Shown: piece after piece, positions 23,708-33,685 of the stretch
How the letters are laid out: every line of letters begins with the position of its first letter
Numbering within the stretch: the first letter of the stretch is position 1
Assembly (NCBI GenBank): GCA_019044685.2
Contig: JAGTXX020000005.1
Coordinates: 620,001 to 684,000, forward strand
DNA from: Nannochloris sp. 'desiccata'
Taxonomy: Eukaryota > Chlorophyta > Trebouxiophyceae > Chlorellales > Chlorellaceae
DNA: 64,000 nucleotides
Reading direction: 5' to 3'
The notes under the pieces: generated by a model
Told to the model about the DNA's origin: nothing
Databases searched by the model: none
What the model saw: the letters and a program-made list of their open reading frames with translations, nothing else
Made by a program: the position numbers and the translations under genes

Positions 23708-24015
23708 TTAAATCCGAGAAACTGGCATCTGACTCGTCCGATAAATTTCATAAGCCGAAGGAATTTTTGCCAGCTGGGTTCGATAGTTGAAAATTTCCCC
23801 TCTAGAAATTGCAGTATCGCAATCATCAGCGTCTCAAGAAGTCATATAGAACCTTTGAAATGAAAGGTGAAGCAAAGAATGGTCTTACCAGGGCCTGAAT
23901 GCGTCACCGCCTCGATGACCGAAAAAACCGCCGGCGGTGGATAATAATTTTTCCCCTTAAGGTTCTCCAAGCTTCTTAAGGTAGCCGAAACCATGGATTC
24001 TACAATTGCAATCAT
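23708..24015 (-). CDS. Small 72-residue protein of unknown function (two exons)
   Basis: A short spliced gene found by reading the minus strand of an apparent gap. Exon 1 is 24015-23889 (42 codons plus one base) and exon 2 is 23799-23708. The 89-bp intron has donor GTAAGA and acceptor CTAGAG. It encodes MIAIVESMVSATLRSLENLK, then GKNYYPPPAVFSVIEAVTHS, then GPG followed by EIFNYRTQLAKIPSAYEIYR and a short tail ending in SRI. A second ATG in better context (CCATGG, 23994) would shorten it by seven residues. The alternative acceptor two bases upstream gives a different and less protein-like C terminus. The F-x-YR-x2-LA-x-IP-x2-YE segment faintly resembles the plant mitochondrial ATP synthase subunit g region, but the membrane helix of that family is absent. 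Coding status is likely, not proven. Confidence 0.5.
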
Positions 24016-24269
24016 TCTGAATAGCTACTTGATGGTCGTATCTTTGGAAATATCTGGGCTTTCGTGGGGTTTTCTGCTGGAGGTCCGCGATCACGTGAGA
24101 TCACTGTAAAGCTGCGTGACAATTTTTCTTTCGGACATTTGAATAGAAAGCCTCTATCCTCTATTCAACACATCAGAATTATTTTTTAATATCAGACCTT
24201 TACTGTGATTCCCCTGATAGGCGCTTTCTCACGATTTTTAACCTCTAAAATTTCAAAGATAATTTAATC

Positions 24270-25043
24270 ATGGTAGTGTCAGTTCGAGCTGCGATCGCCG
24301 TAGGCCCTTTCTACTTGGGAAAGCCCACGATTGCAGATCGCCAAGCAATGGAAAAACGCATCCCAAGGTACCCACTTTGATTTGTTGGCTCTATCTCTTA
24401 TTAAACCCTCCCACAAAGGAATATCTTTCTAGCTGATTGCTCATCTCTCTCTTTGTTTCTCTCTCTATGTATAATCCTTGCAAGCAGCTTGGAATCCAAT
24501 TTCCCCTTTGTTGGTATCACACGAGAATCTCAAGGTCTCGAAAAACGCAGTGAACTTAAAGGCTGGAACGTTGATCGAACACGAGTCAAAGTTGGCACTG
24601 GTGATGCAGCTTACAAACGTGCTAGCAACGCCATTCTGTCGTGGCAAAACATCGAATTGGATTGGTTCTTTACTAATAGCCCACCAGTTAAACCTGGAAA
24701 TTCTGTTGTTGTCACTACAAATACTCTAGGCCTCTGGTCGCTGCTCCCTCTTTCAGTTTCTTGGTATGATAAAGACGCCGCTCCTAGAGATTCTAAACAA
24801 AAAGAAAGTATAAGAAGAAGAGTAGCATTTGGGCACTGTACGCTGGATGGACATCAGTTAGCAGGGGAAGAAAGCTTTGCTATCGAGCTTTTAAAAAATG
24901 GTGATGTGATGTACGAGGCGGTGTTGGTTTCCAAACCTGCAAGTTTATTGAGTATTTTATCGACGCCAATGTTGAGATATTTTCAAATTAAATTTATGTC
25001 AGAGAGTGTGAGTGCGATGAAAAAGGCCGCTGCAGGGAATTAA
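24270..25043 (+). CDS. DUF1990 (UPF0548) family protein (two exons)
   Basis: Member of the DUF1990 family, found in plants and bacteria, with no established biochemical function. Exon 1 is 24270-24367 and exon 2 begins at 24488, or 24485 at the adjacent alternative AG, and ends at 25043; donor AAG/GTACCC; 217 residues. Family features are GTGDAAYKRASNAILSW, the LDWFFTNSPPVKPGNSV strand, RRRVAFGHCTLDGHQLAGEE with the conserved G-H-x2-GEE core, and the terminal helix MLRYFQIKFMSESVSAMKK. It is complete and close to the usual family length. The acceptor is a NAGNAG site (AAGCAG), so two isoforms differing by one residue are possible. It is head-to-head with the 72-residue gene across 254 bp. Confidence 0.82.
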
Positions 25044-25369
25044 TGGATGCGTGAAATTGTGTACGCGATGAAATTTAGTTGTAAAATTTCTGTGAGGTGA
25101 ACTAAGATCTTCCTTGAAAAAAATATCAAGGCGGGCACCAAGTCTTTTCACCACAAAGGATATGAAAATTTGAGGAAGTAATCGCTGCAAGTAAGCTAGA
25201 AAGTTGTTCTATACAAAACTTGCTATTTATAGATCCCAATCGAAGTGGACAAAAGGGAGCCCACCATCCATTTTCGCAAACCATCTCCCATTTTAATTTT
25301 AAATGAAGTGATCACTTGCTAAATTTAAAATATTTTTTGTAGAAATCTGTCCTAGGAGCAAACGGAAAG
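25044..25369. other. Intergenic region
   Basis: A 326-bp AT-rich spacer between two rightward genes that should hold the ABC transporter promoter. No element was recognised. Confidence 0.45.
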
Positions 25370-27656
25370 ATGCGTAGCTCACAGTCAGCAACCCAAATTC
25401 TTAGATTCCTATGGAAACCTCAACTCTCACACCCGTGGGAACTCACAGAAGCCATCGCACCGATTGCCGCCATTCGGCCGAGCAGCAGTCAATCCTTTGA
25501 ACTAGATCGCACCTCTCAAACAAGAAGATCGCCGTCATGGCGACATCATAATCAGCGATGGCAATCAGGTTCCATATTACTAGGCCACCACCCTACTACC
25601 TTTGCTACTCCTGATTTTAGCTCACACCGTGCCATGTACCACACAACGCCCTTACTTTGTGGAGGTAAAAAAGAAGCTCATGGCATAATCAAAGGCCCTG
25701 GCAAAGGTGGTTTAGAATCTTCCCCATCCCTCCCTGGATTGGGGCATAAAGAATCTAGTTTGACAGATGCTCAAGTACTTAAAGAAGTTTGGAGCTATAT
25801 AAAACCGTCAACAAGTAGAGAGACAGGCCAACGGGTCGTTGCTGCTTTGTCCCTTCTTGCTGCATCTAAAATCTTGAATGTACAAGTTCCATTCCTAATG
25901 AAGTACGCTATCGATTCCCTAGCTCTGGATCCGAGCGGAGCAACCCCAGCTACTGTTTTTGGTGTCGCTGCGTTAACACCTGCAGCGCTGTTGATTGGGT
26001 ATGGAGCAGCAAGAGCTGGTGCGTCTCTCTGTAGTGAAGCTCGTAATGCAGTATTTGCCAAAGTGTCAGGATACGCTATTCGATCTGTTGCTATTAAAGT
26101 ATTTCAGCATTTACATACCCTTGACCTCGCCTTCCATCTTGACCGACAAACTGGAGCGGTGGCTCGAATCATCGATAGAGGAACTCGTGGAATTTCATTT
26201 ATTTTGAATTCTATGGTGTTTAATGTAGTTCCTACTGCATTTGAAGTTACCTTAGTCGCTGGGATCTTAGCTTATAAGTGTGGACCAGAATTTGCTGCGT
26301 TAACGGCAGCGACAATTACAACTTATACAGGTTTTACGTTTGCAGTCACCCAATGGCGTACGAAGTTTAGACGTGATATGAACAAAGCTGAAGCTGAAGC
26401 TGGTGCTATTTCTACTGATAGTTTACTCAACTATGAAACTGTGAAATTTTTTAATAATGAAGACCACGAGGCTCGGCGCCTTGATAGCGCTTCGGCCAGA
26501 TACGAAAAAGCGTCCGTAGAAACTCAAAAGTCGCTCGCGTTACTCAATTTTGGACAGAATGCGATCTTTTCTACTGCATTAACGTGTGCAATGCTTCTTT
26601 CAGCGCAAGGAATCGCTGCTGGAAATCTCACCGTCGGTGATTTAGTCATGGTCAACGGGCTTTTATTCCAACTTTCTATGCCGTTGAATTTCTTAGGTAC
26701 GGTATACAGAGAAACAAAACAAAGTTTGATAGATATGGGTGCCATGTTTTCTTTACTAAAAGAACGTGCACAGGTGGCAGATGCACCCACTGCAGAAGAT
26801 TTACCCGCGCCCATTGGTGGTGGCTACGACATAGAAATAAAAGACGTTACCTTTGGTTACCGACCCAATCAACCTATTTTAAAAGGTGCATCTTTCAAAA
26901 TTCCAGCGGGGAAAAGCTGTGCGATCGTTGGTACCTCTGGTTCAGGAAAATCTACAGTTTTGAGGCTGTTATTCAGATTTTATGACCCAGAACAAGGTCA
27001 AATCTTAGTCGGTGGCAAGGATATTCGTACGGAGGTCAAATTAGATAGCCTCAGACGTGCAGTAGGTGAAGTTCCACAAGATTTGGTGTTGTTTAACGAT
27101 ACTATCGAGTACAATATTAGGTATGGAAGGCTTGATGCAATAGACGCTGAAGTGCAAGCAGCAGCACAACACGCAGCTATTCACGATCAAATAATGCAAT
27201 TTCCCGCCAAATATGAAACATTAGTGGGTGAACGAGGCCTAAAGTTGAGCGGAGGTGAGAAACAACGCGTCGCACTCGCACGTGCGTTTTTTAAAACAGC
27301 CTACTATCGCACTTTTAGATGAACCAACATCAGCGCTTGATTCAGCGACAGAGAAATCTGTTCTTGGTGCGTTATTTGACCTTGCCCGTGGACGGACGTG
27401 TTTACTGGTAGCACACAGACTGAGTACTGCAGCGCAGTGTGATATGATTGTTGTTTTAGAAGATGGGCAGGTGGTTGAGTCGGGTAGTCATTCAGAGTTG
27501 TTAAGCAGAGGAGGGAGGTATGCACATTTGTGGGCACGGCAGCAAGAGAGTGGAATGGAATTGCCCTATGATGAAGGTAATATAGAGGGAGAAGCCAATG
27601 ATGGAGTAGCACATGCAAATGCTGTGGCAGCAGAGGCAGAGGAGAAGCTGAGATAA
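25370..27656 (+). CDS. ATM1: ATM1/ABCB7-type mitochondrial ABC half-transporter, frame broken once
   Basis: Half-transporter of the mitochondrial inner membrane that exports a glutathione-linked sulfur compound needed for cytosolic Fe-S cluster assembly. The N terminus (to about residue 120) is basic and Ser-rich, like a mitochondrial presequence. The transmembrane domain follows with the ATM1-typical stretch [13 protein letters not shown]. The nucleotide-binding domain has Walker [10 protein letters not shown], the Q-loop region [20 protein letters not shown], signature LSGGEKQR, Walker [13 protein letters not shown] and the switch histidine in LLVAHRLST. The frame shifts between signature and Walker B at a T6 run (27287-27292). 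The downstream frame continues the protein without a gap to 27656, so the intended protein is about 761 residues. No GT-AG intron fits there, so this is an error or a real lesion. All other motifs are intact. Confidence 0.9.
27287..27292 (+). other. Single-base frameshift at a T6 homopolymer
   Basis: Codons up to ALARAF and from [12 protein letters not shown] onward belong to adjoining parts of one ABC domain but lie in different frames. One T too many in this six-T run accounts exactly for the shift. Read as it stands, translation leaves the family sequence after ARAF and stops at 27322, before Walker B. Confidence 0.85.
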
Positions 27657-27887
27657 AGAAAAAAGCTTTTTAGCAGATCTGTCAATTTTCAAAATTTTCT
27701 TTCTTTTATCATTTCTTGTTACCCCATCTAGCTATTTGATTGATACTTGTTGTTTATTTTATGTTTAACTACGTTTGCAGTGCATTATTTGAAAATTAGA
27801 TTGAAAGCGTCAATGAACCCTACTCCATAAAAATATGATGTACCCTCTTTGTACGATTAAGCACCTCTTCCCTCTTCCTCGTCTCTT

Positions 27888-28397
27888 CTAATACTTTCCA
27901 AACCACTTGCCTTCTTCCCTTAATTCATTCCAGTGTGTCAACCATTCACTAGGACATATCGAACGATACGTTCTCGCCTTCGCCTTGCATTCAGAATTAT
28001 TTTCACCTCTCTCCTTAGCGCACTTGTAATATTCATTATATGCCACGTAGCAATATCGAGATGCATTTGCACCAGGAAACCGAGGGTCAATAGGTGCAGT
28101 ATGAAGAACGATAGTTTTCTTTTCTTTCTCATCTTCAGTTTCTTCTATTTCTTCTTCTTCCACTGCAGCCTCGGCTTCTGGGACGTCCTCGGCGCTGACC
28201 ACCATTACTTCGCTTTCTGAATCTTGCTGGTTCTCATCGTTGATTTTAGCAGTAACAGAATCGGGTACAAAGCTTCCTGTAGGCTCATCTGTAACGCTTT
28301 CCCCACTTAATAGCTCTTCTACAGCATTGGATACAGCTCTCTCCTCCTCGTTCCTCTGCTCTTCAGCTTGTTGACAATAAGATTGTGAGTTACCCAT
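27888..28397 (-). CDS. COX6B: Cytochrome c oxidase subunit 6b with long acidic N-terminal extension
   Basis: Intermembrane-space subunit of respiratory complex IV (yeast Cox12). 169 residues in one exon. The COX6B domain is the C-terminal 75 residues: TAPIDPRFPGANASRYC, a C-x9-C pair (CYVAYNEYYKC) and a C-x10-C pair (CKAKARTYRSIC), then CPSEWLTHW and the conserved end. The four cysteines of the twin CHCH fold are present, so import through the MIA40 pathway is expected. The first 95 residues are Glu/Asp-rich and of low complexity. Plant COX6b-1 proteins also have an acidic N-terminal extension, so this is a known style rather than an error. The gene follows the methionyl-tRNA synthetase gene's 3' end on the same strand. 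Confidence 0.94.
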   Translation of the reverse strand: MGNSQSYCQQAEEQRNEEERAVSNAVEELLSGESVTDEPTGSFVPDSVTAKINDENQQDSESEVMVVSAEDVPEAEAAVEEEEIEETEDEKEKKTIVLHTAPIDPRFPGANASRYCYVAYNEYYKCAKERGENNSECKAKARTYRSICPSEWLTHWNELREEGKWFGKY

Positions 28398-28675
28398 TTC
28401 AGCAGCCCTTTGTTAATCTTTCAAGTGTGGCAATTAATTGTTTATATTCAAATGAGATATTTAAATTGAATCCAATGGCGTAAAACATCAAAATTGGAGA
28501 AAGGTCGAACCCTTAAAAACTAAGTTCCGCTGTATTTTCTTCCGTGCAAATTTTGAAGGCAGCCATCACAGCTCAAATAGTAGCAAACGCATCTCGCAGT
28601 TGCTTTCTGAATGGATTTCTCTTTGAATTTCTTCACATGAATATTAAAACATTTAAATATATCTCAATTTCTTTG

Positions 28676-31600
28676 TTACTTGATAGACCCTCCGACAATA
28701 CTCTTCACAGTGCACATACCACTTTCCGTCCTCAGTGCTGCCCCTTTATAACACGCATTCCTCTCTTCATCAGTCTTCAAATCAGGCTGCACCGCTTCCC
28801 ATACCTTTTTTTTCGGATTCAGCACCTCATCAGGCTCATTCCCACTGTTATTAAACCCTTCAACAAACACTCTCTCCCCTACGACAGCACCCAATGGTGG
28901 TTCTACTAATTCCACTGTTTCCCCATCAGTGGAAGTCGCAGCGAGAACCATAGCTTGTGATTTAATACCCCGCATATTCGCAGGTTTTAAATTACAAACA
29001 AGGACTACCTTTCTATCTTGCATTTCGGCTTCAGGGATGTATTTCACGAGACCAGATACGACTGTACGAGGTCCCTCGGCTTCGCCTACATCTACTTCTT
29101 CTACGTAAAGGGATTCTGCATCTGGATGGCGCCACGCTTTACGGATATGACCAACACGGAGATCAATACGGGAGATATCAAGAGGGAGATCTTTATTTGC
29201 AGCTCCAGGAGCTTTCTTCTCTTTTTTAGAAGCAGCAGCGGCCGCATCACCGTTTGCTGCTGCAGCTGCTTTTTCTCCACCTTTCTTTGCCTTCTTCTCA
29301 CCATCACCATCACCTGCTGGATTATTCTTTTTATCACCTTTGCCACCAGTGCCATTAGCTTCCGCAGCTGCTCTATCTGCTTGACTTCCAGCAAACTTCT
29401 CTCTAAACTCCGCCACCTCTGCCTCGGTAATCTTTCTGAAAAGTGGTGTAGGTTCTTTTGTGTCGAGCCTATGCCCAGCAGGCAACACATTCGCAATATC
29501 CTTCACTTTTTCAATCAAATCATCAGTCATTTGAAGAGGATTTGCCATTCCTAACTGTTCTAAACATTTTGCAGTAAAACTCGGCATAAAAGGTTGTAAT
29601 AAACTCGCAGCAACAGCAACAATACCCACACACGCAGAGATATACGCAGCAGCAGCAGTACGATCTGCTTTAACAGCTTTCCAAATCTCAGTTTCCTGGA
29701 AAAATCCATTACCAGCACGAGAAATATTCATCGCCGCTTGTAATGCTGCCTTCATTTTTTGAGCCTCCATTGCTTCTATATAGAGACTAAGTAACCCAGA
29801 AACCTTCTCCCCTAACGCAGAAATAACTTCCACAGCAATCCCTGAAGCTGCTCCAGGAACAACACCCTCAAAACGAGCGTGAACAAATTTTAAGGTGCGA
29901 TTAATGAAATTTCCAAGGTTGTCGTTCAAGTCAGCATTATTCTTCGAGGCAAAATCATCCCATTGGAAGGCAGAATCAGCTACTTCAGGTCTGATGGCCA
30001 ATAAATAATATCTCCAGACTTCTACTTCAATACCAGTGTCCTTTGCATCATTTCCAAAGACGCCAACCCCTCGACTTTTTGAAAACTTTCCATCTTCATA
30101 ATTCAAATATTCAGTGACAGATATGTTTCTCATCATAGTCCACTTTCTACCTGTGCCTAGTTGACTTGCAGGGAAGATAACAGTATGAAAGGGGACGTTA
30201 TCTTTACCCATAAACTGAACCAACTCAACATCTGGCACTTCAACACTGTTTCCATCATTCGTAGTATTACTTTTTGAATTCGAGTAATATTCTGCGGGAA
30301 GCCACCACGCCCTCCAGTCCTCTCCGCAATAACCTGCAGTGATGGATACATACCCTATAGGTGCATCAAACCATACATAGAACACCTTATCTTCATATCC
30401 AGGCATAGGGACAGGTGTACCCCATTTCAAATCACGGGTAATGCATCGGATTTTCAATCCTTGATCCATCCAAGCCTTGGTGACTTGAACACAATTTGCC
30501 GTCCATCCGCCGAGTGCTGAAGCAGCTGTGATGTATTTTTGCAAGTCTTCAGAAAGAGCAGGAAGGTCCAAAAAAATGTGCTTGGTTTGTCTGACTATAG
30601 GAGTGGTGCCAGAAAGCTTGCATTTGGGATTTATTAGCTCTGTGGGGTTAAGCAAACTCCCGCAAGCATCACACTGATCACCTCGGGCGTCTTCATAGCG
30701 GCATTTCGGACAGGTGCCTACTACATACCTATCAGCTAAAAATTTTTGTAAGGGTTCACTGTACAACTGTTCCATAGTCTGTTCGACCAATTTATTATTA
30801 TTCTGCAGCTCCAAAAACATTTCATGTCCAATCGCGGTTTGTGCCCTCGTCGGTGTTCTGCCAAACTTATCAAAAGAAATATCAAACCATTCATAGATAC
30901 CCTTATGAATAGCATGGTACTTATCACAAATTTCTTGACAAGACAAATTTTCTTCTAATGCTTTGGTTTCTGTAGCGGTGCCGTACTCATCTGTACCACA
31001 GACGTAGATGCAATTATACATCCTGCTACGGCAGAAACGGGCGTAAACGTCAGCTGATAAGACACACCCAATAATATTACCTAAATGAGGGACATTGTTC
31101 ACGTAAGGCAACGCAGAGGTGATCAGGATATTGCGTTGGCCGGCTATTGGGAGCTTTGGGCGGGTGGCTGTGAAAGCAGCAGCGTCGGTTTCAACGACAG
31201 AAGTAGTTGGAGATTTGTTGCTGGCAATGACAGCATTGATCAAATTAAGTGCCATTTTGAATGAATCCTGAGAGGAAATATTTTCCAAATAAGCTGTAGC
31301 TGCAGGGTTGAGTTGTCTTTTCAAAAGCAATCCGGCATGGAGCGTTGGAGCAACGACACAATCGGCAAGACCTATAGCCCTACCTCCTAGGAAATTAATA
31401 CCAGAAGGAATACGTTCCAATGCTGAGGTAAAGGTAGCATCATCACCAGCGTAAACAGCAGGGCGGAGAACAGCTGCTTCCCATTCCAACCACGAGGCCA
31501 CCGACAAATCAGATGCAGATGACAAAGTAGAGCCGAGATGACGAGCCATGGCGTTAGATTCACCAAGAACTGATCCATCTGCAAGGATAAGAGCAAGATT

Positions 31601-31747
31601 ATAGCCTCCAAACGGCGGAAGGACATCTGTAGAGAGCTTCTTTGCTTCAGATGATGAGATGATGGTTAATGTTTGGCCAGTGGCTTGCGCAGCCATCGCC
31701 ACCTTGAGGGCTTGAGGATCCCCAGAACGGGTGACTAATGTTGCCAT
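28676..31747 (-). CDS. Methionyl-tRNA synthetase with N-terminal GST-like and C-terminal EMAPII-like domains
   Basis: Class I synthetase charging tRNA-Met, probably cytosolic since no targeting peptide is visible. One 1023-residue frame. Residues 1-195 resemble a glutathione S-transferase fold (ADGSVLGESNAMARHLG; LERIPSGINFLGGRAIGLAD), as used by aminoacyl-tRNA synthetases for complex assembly. The catalytic core starts at ALPYVNNVPHLGN (HIGH-type HLGN, ~219), followed by YVCGTDEYGTATE, a zinc knuckle (CPKC...CDAC) and the KMSKS loop as KFSKS (~555). The anticodon-binding helices end near 750. A Lys/Ala/Gly-rich linker leads to a tRNA-binding OB fold of the EMAPII/Arc1p type (~855-1023, IDLRVGHIRKAWRHPDAESLYVEE). 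Land-plant enzymes have the C-terminal OB fold; the added N-terminal GST-like part is unusual. All catalytic motifs are intact. Confidence 0.95.
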   Translation of the reverse strand: MATLVTRSGDPQALKVAMAAQATGQTLTIISSSEAKKLSTDVLPPFGGYNLALILADGSVLGESNAMARHLGSTLSSASDLSVASWLEWEAAVLRPAVYAGDDATFTSALERIPSGINFLGGRAIGLADCVVAPTLHAGLLLKRQLNPAATAYLENISSQDSFKMALNLINAVIASNKSPTTSVVETDAAAFTATRPKLPIAGQRNILITSALPYVNNVPHLGNIIGCVLSADVYARFCRSRMYNCIYVCGTDEYGTATETKALEENLSCQEICDKYHAIHKGIYEWFDISFDKFGRTPTRAQTAIGHEMFLELQNNNKLVEQTMEQLYSEPLQKFLADRYVVGTCPKCRYEDARGDQCDACGSLLNPTELINPKCKLSGTTPIVRQTKHIFLDLPALSEDLQKYITAASALGGWTANCVQVTKAWMDQGLKIRCITRDLKWGTPVPMPGYEDKVFYVWFDAPIGYVSITAGYCGEDWRAWWLPAEYYSNSKSNTTNDGNSVEVPDVELVQFMGKDNVPFHTVIFPASQLGTGRKWTMMRNISVTEYLNYEDGKFSKSRGVGVFGNDAKDTGIEVEVWRYYLLAIRPEVADSAFQWDDFASKNNADLNDNLGNFINRTLKFVHARFEGVVPGAASGIAVEVISALGEKVSGLLSLYIEAMEAQKMKAALQAAMNISRAGNGFFQETEIWKAVKADRTAAAAYISACVGIVAVAASLLQPFMPSFTAKCLEQLGMANPLQMTDDLIEKVKDIANVLPAGHRLDTKEPTPLFRKITEAEVAEFREKFAGSQADRAAAEANGTGGKGDKKNNPAGDGDGEKKAKKGGEKAAAAANGDAAAAASKKEKKAPGAANKDLPLDISRIDLRVGHIRKAWRHPDAESLYVEEVDVGEAEGPRTVVSGLVKYIPEAEMQDRKVVLVCNLKPANMRGIKSQAMVLAATSTDGETVELVEPPLGAVVGERVFVEGFNNSGNEPDEVLNPKKKVWEAVQPDLKTDEERNACYKGAALRTESGMCTVKSIVGGSIK

Positions 31748-32223
31748 TACTGGGAGGTGGGCTTTTCAAATTCAAGAGAGAAAATCGATATTTTTATTTA
31801 ATAATGATTACTCAAAATACAATGTATGCAATCTACGGGTGCAAGGCACACGCTCCTGCTGAGATGGGTTTTCTAGTTACTTCCAATATTGAGTTAGATC
31901 GAAATCACGGGCAATTGTCTGTTTGAAGGCGAGTATTTTGCCCTGCCGCAGGCTGCTTTGTACTACGCCCAGAGCAGGCTGGATTGAAGCTTGGTTTGCG
32001 TTTTATTGAAGCTTGGATTTCCTCGGATGCTTGCATCCGGTGCCTCGGAGGGATTTCTTTGCGGAGACAAAACGTTGGGTCTCTTGTAGATGAACGGTGG
32101 AAGACGACTAGAATGCATTAATTTCTATTATTGTTCTTTTGATTGTTTCTATGATTTTCATCACTTTCATTAAGATTGTTGTTAATGGCAGCAGGGCTCA
32201 TTTTCTGCGCCAAAGGCTGTAAT

Positions 32224-32241
32224 TGTGTGTGTGTGTGTGTG
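32224..32241 (+). repeat. (TG)9 microsatellite
   Basis: Nine uninterrupted TG units in non-coding DNA. Confidence 0.95.
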
Positions 32242-32605
32242 CAGGCTGCTTTAAATTTTTTTATTTAGGGTTTGAGAGACGAGAGACAAAGAGAATTTCG
32301 TGAGAGAGACTGTGAAAAGGCATTATTTAGCCCCTCTGCACAATTGGGGCAAAAAGGCTGCTCAGAGAGACAACTTTTCGGGGACCTTATTGAAGCTGAT
32401 CAGAATCGCCAATTTGGATCATTTTTTTCAATACTAAATTCATCAGAGGCTGGGTGCGCGGGCAGCTCTATACGTAGGAGAAGCCACCATGATGAAGTCC
32501 ACATGAATGTATAGACGCGGCACCCCTTTATATGCCTTTGGAAGCCTGTCCGCCCACCTCCCCGCCGGCGGGCCCTCCTCAATGAGCGGAGCTGCGGGCC
32601 CGCTG

Positions 32606-32637
32606 CAAGCCCGCTGGATGGGCCTGCAGCGGGCTTG
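32606..32637. repeat. 11-bp perfect inverted repeat (hairpin) in GC-rich DNA
   Basis: CAAGCCCGCTG (32606-32616) and CAGCGGGCTTG (32627-32637) are perfect reverse complements around a 10-base loop. The stem is GC-rich and would be stable as RNA or as extruded DNA. Confidence 0.9.
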
Positions 32638-32843
32638 AGGAGTGCGGCCCGCTGAAATCGCTCGAAGAAATATAAATAATTGAAATGAACATGAAACCAG
32701 ATGGGCAAGGAATAAGAAGAGTGAACAGCGATGAAAATGCGAGTCCGCTTCGAGCGAGCCCACTTGGGTGCGGGCAGTCTGGGCTCGCAACGAGCGCAGC
32801 GCACCCCATGAAAAGCTGCGGGCCCGCGTGCGAGCCTTGAAAT

Positions 32844-33390
32844 GTGATGGCATCATTTTTCGTGATTTTACAAGGGGGTGCTGATGGTGCGATAAAGGCA
32901 TATAAACAATTGGCATCTAAAACTTGCTAGAAATGCTTGATCTGGAGCAGACCAACAGAAGAACAATGGCAGGCATACGAATGCATCCGCATATGAAAAG
33001 ATAGAGGCAACACGAATGTCTCTGCGCTGCCCGCCTCGCGGGCCCGCCAAGCGGCTCCCCCGCTGCCCGCCAGGGAGGAGTCCGCCGCTGGCGGCGGTGG
33101 CGACGGCCAGCCTACTCAGGCTGGGAGGGAGGAGGGCGGCCAGCAGCCTGCAGCAAGGCGCTGATGCCCACGCTGGAACACATGGGGTGCTGTATACCTG
33201 CTGGGAAGGAGTGTCAAGTGGTGACGCTGAGAGGATCACCGATTTCAAGGATCGCCGTTTTCAGAAAAGATCATTTGAAAAAGAAGGTGCTTTGAGCCCA
33301 ACAGGGGCGGCAGGAGTGTTAATACAGTCATGCGGAGATCTCCCTGGGACTAAATGAGAAAGTCTCTCATGTCTCCGAGAGGCTAAATAT
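32844..33390 (+). repeat. Left copy of a diverged direct repeat flanking an NTPase gene
   Basis: About 550 bp resembling 35699-36236 in the same orientation. Shared blocks, in order, are GATTTTACAA, AAGGCATATAAA, GGCGACGG, GCGGCCAGCAG, GAGAGGATCACC, AGATCATT, AGTCATG followed by GGACT, and AGTCTCTC leading to CTAAAT. The copies have many small indels. This copy is richer in GC and ends about 300 bp before the first in-frame ATG of the NTPase gene. Confidence 0.75.
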
Positions 33391-33685
33391 GACTTTGACT
33401 TGTACCGCCTGAGGTACAGATAATAGGTAGATAGTTTAGAGTCCCTCAGCAAAAGGCGTTGAGATAAATATATAATTGTCTGAAATTACGAATATCTACA
33501 GTCTCCGCGCACTCGCTTCTAAGAAAAAGTTCTTTGAGAAGGTTCAAAAACATTTGATTCAATCCGTCAAGAATCTCGCTGCCACAAACGCAAAAGCGCC
33601 TTTATTACGTAGCTCTCGAATATTTTGCGTAGCATACTGCCCCTTGCAAGCTTGCTCTCTTGTTCAGCAGCAGGCATTAGACTGG

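Larger units (their letters stand above)
31748..33685. other. Long non-coding region with GC-rich patches and simple repeats
   Basis: About 1.9 kb without a convincing gene. It includes the promoter of the synthetase gene, a repeated ATTGAAGCTTGG (31982-32016 area), the palindrome CGGATGC-TT-GCATCCG at 32024-32039, a (TG)9 tract and GC-rich blocks at about 32450-32850 and 33010-33180 that contrast with the AT-rich surroundings. Its right half is the left copy of a direct repeat. Frames open in the GC-rich blocks have no family features. Confidence 0.6.

Noticed and set aside
27270..27330. An intron explaining the ATM1 frame change
   Set aside because: The protein sequence continues without loss across the T6 run and no GT-AG pair of usable length exists between the two frames.
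32443..33357. Several overlapping open frames in the GC-rich repeat region on both strands
   Set aside because: They overlap one another, have Pro/Ala/Arg-rich composition expected from GC-rich DNA, lack any domain, and fall inside the repeat copy.
33476..33685. N-terminal extension of the NTPase back to 33476
   Set aside because: The frame is open but starts at a TTG just after a stop codon; no ATG occurs until 33686, so it was left out, although an unseen upstream exon could splice into it.
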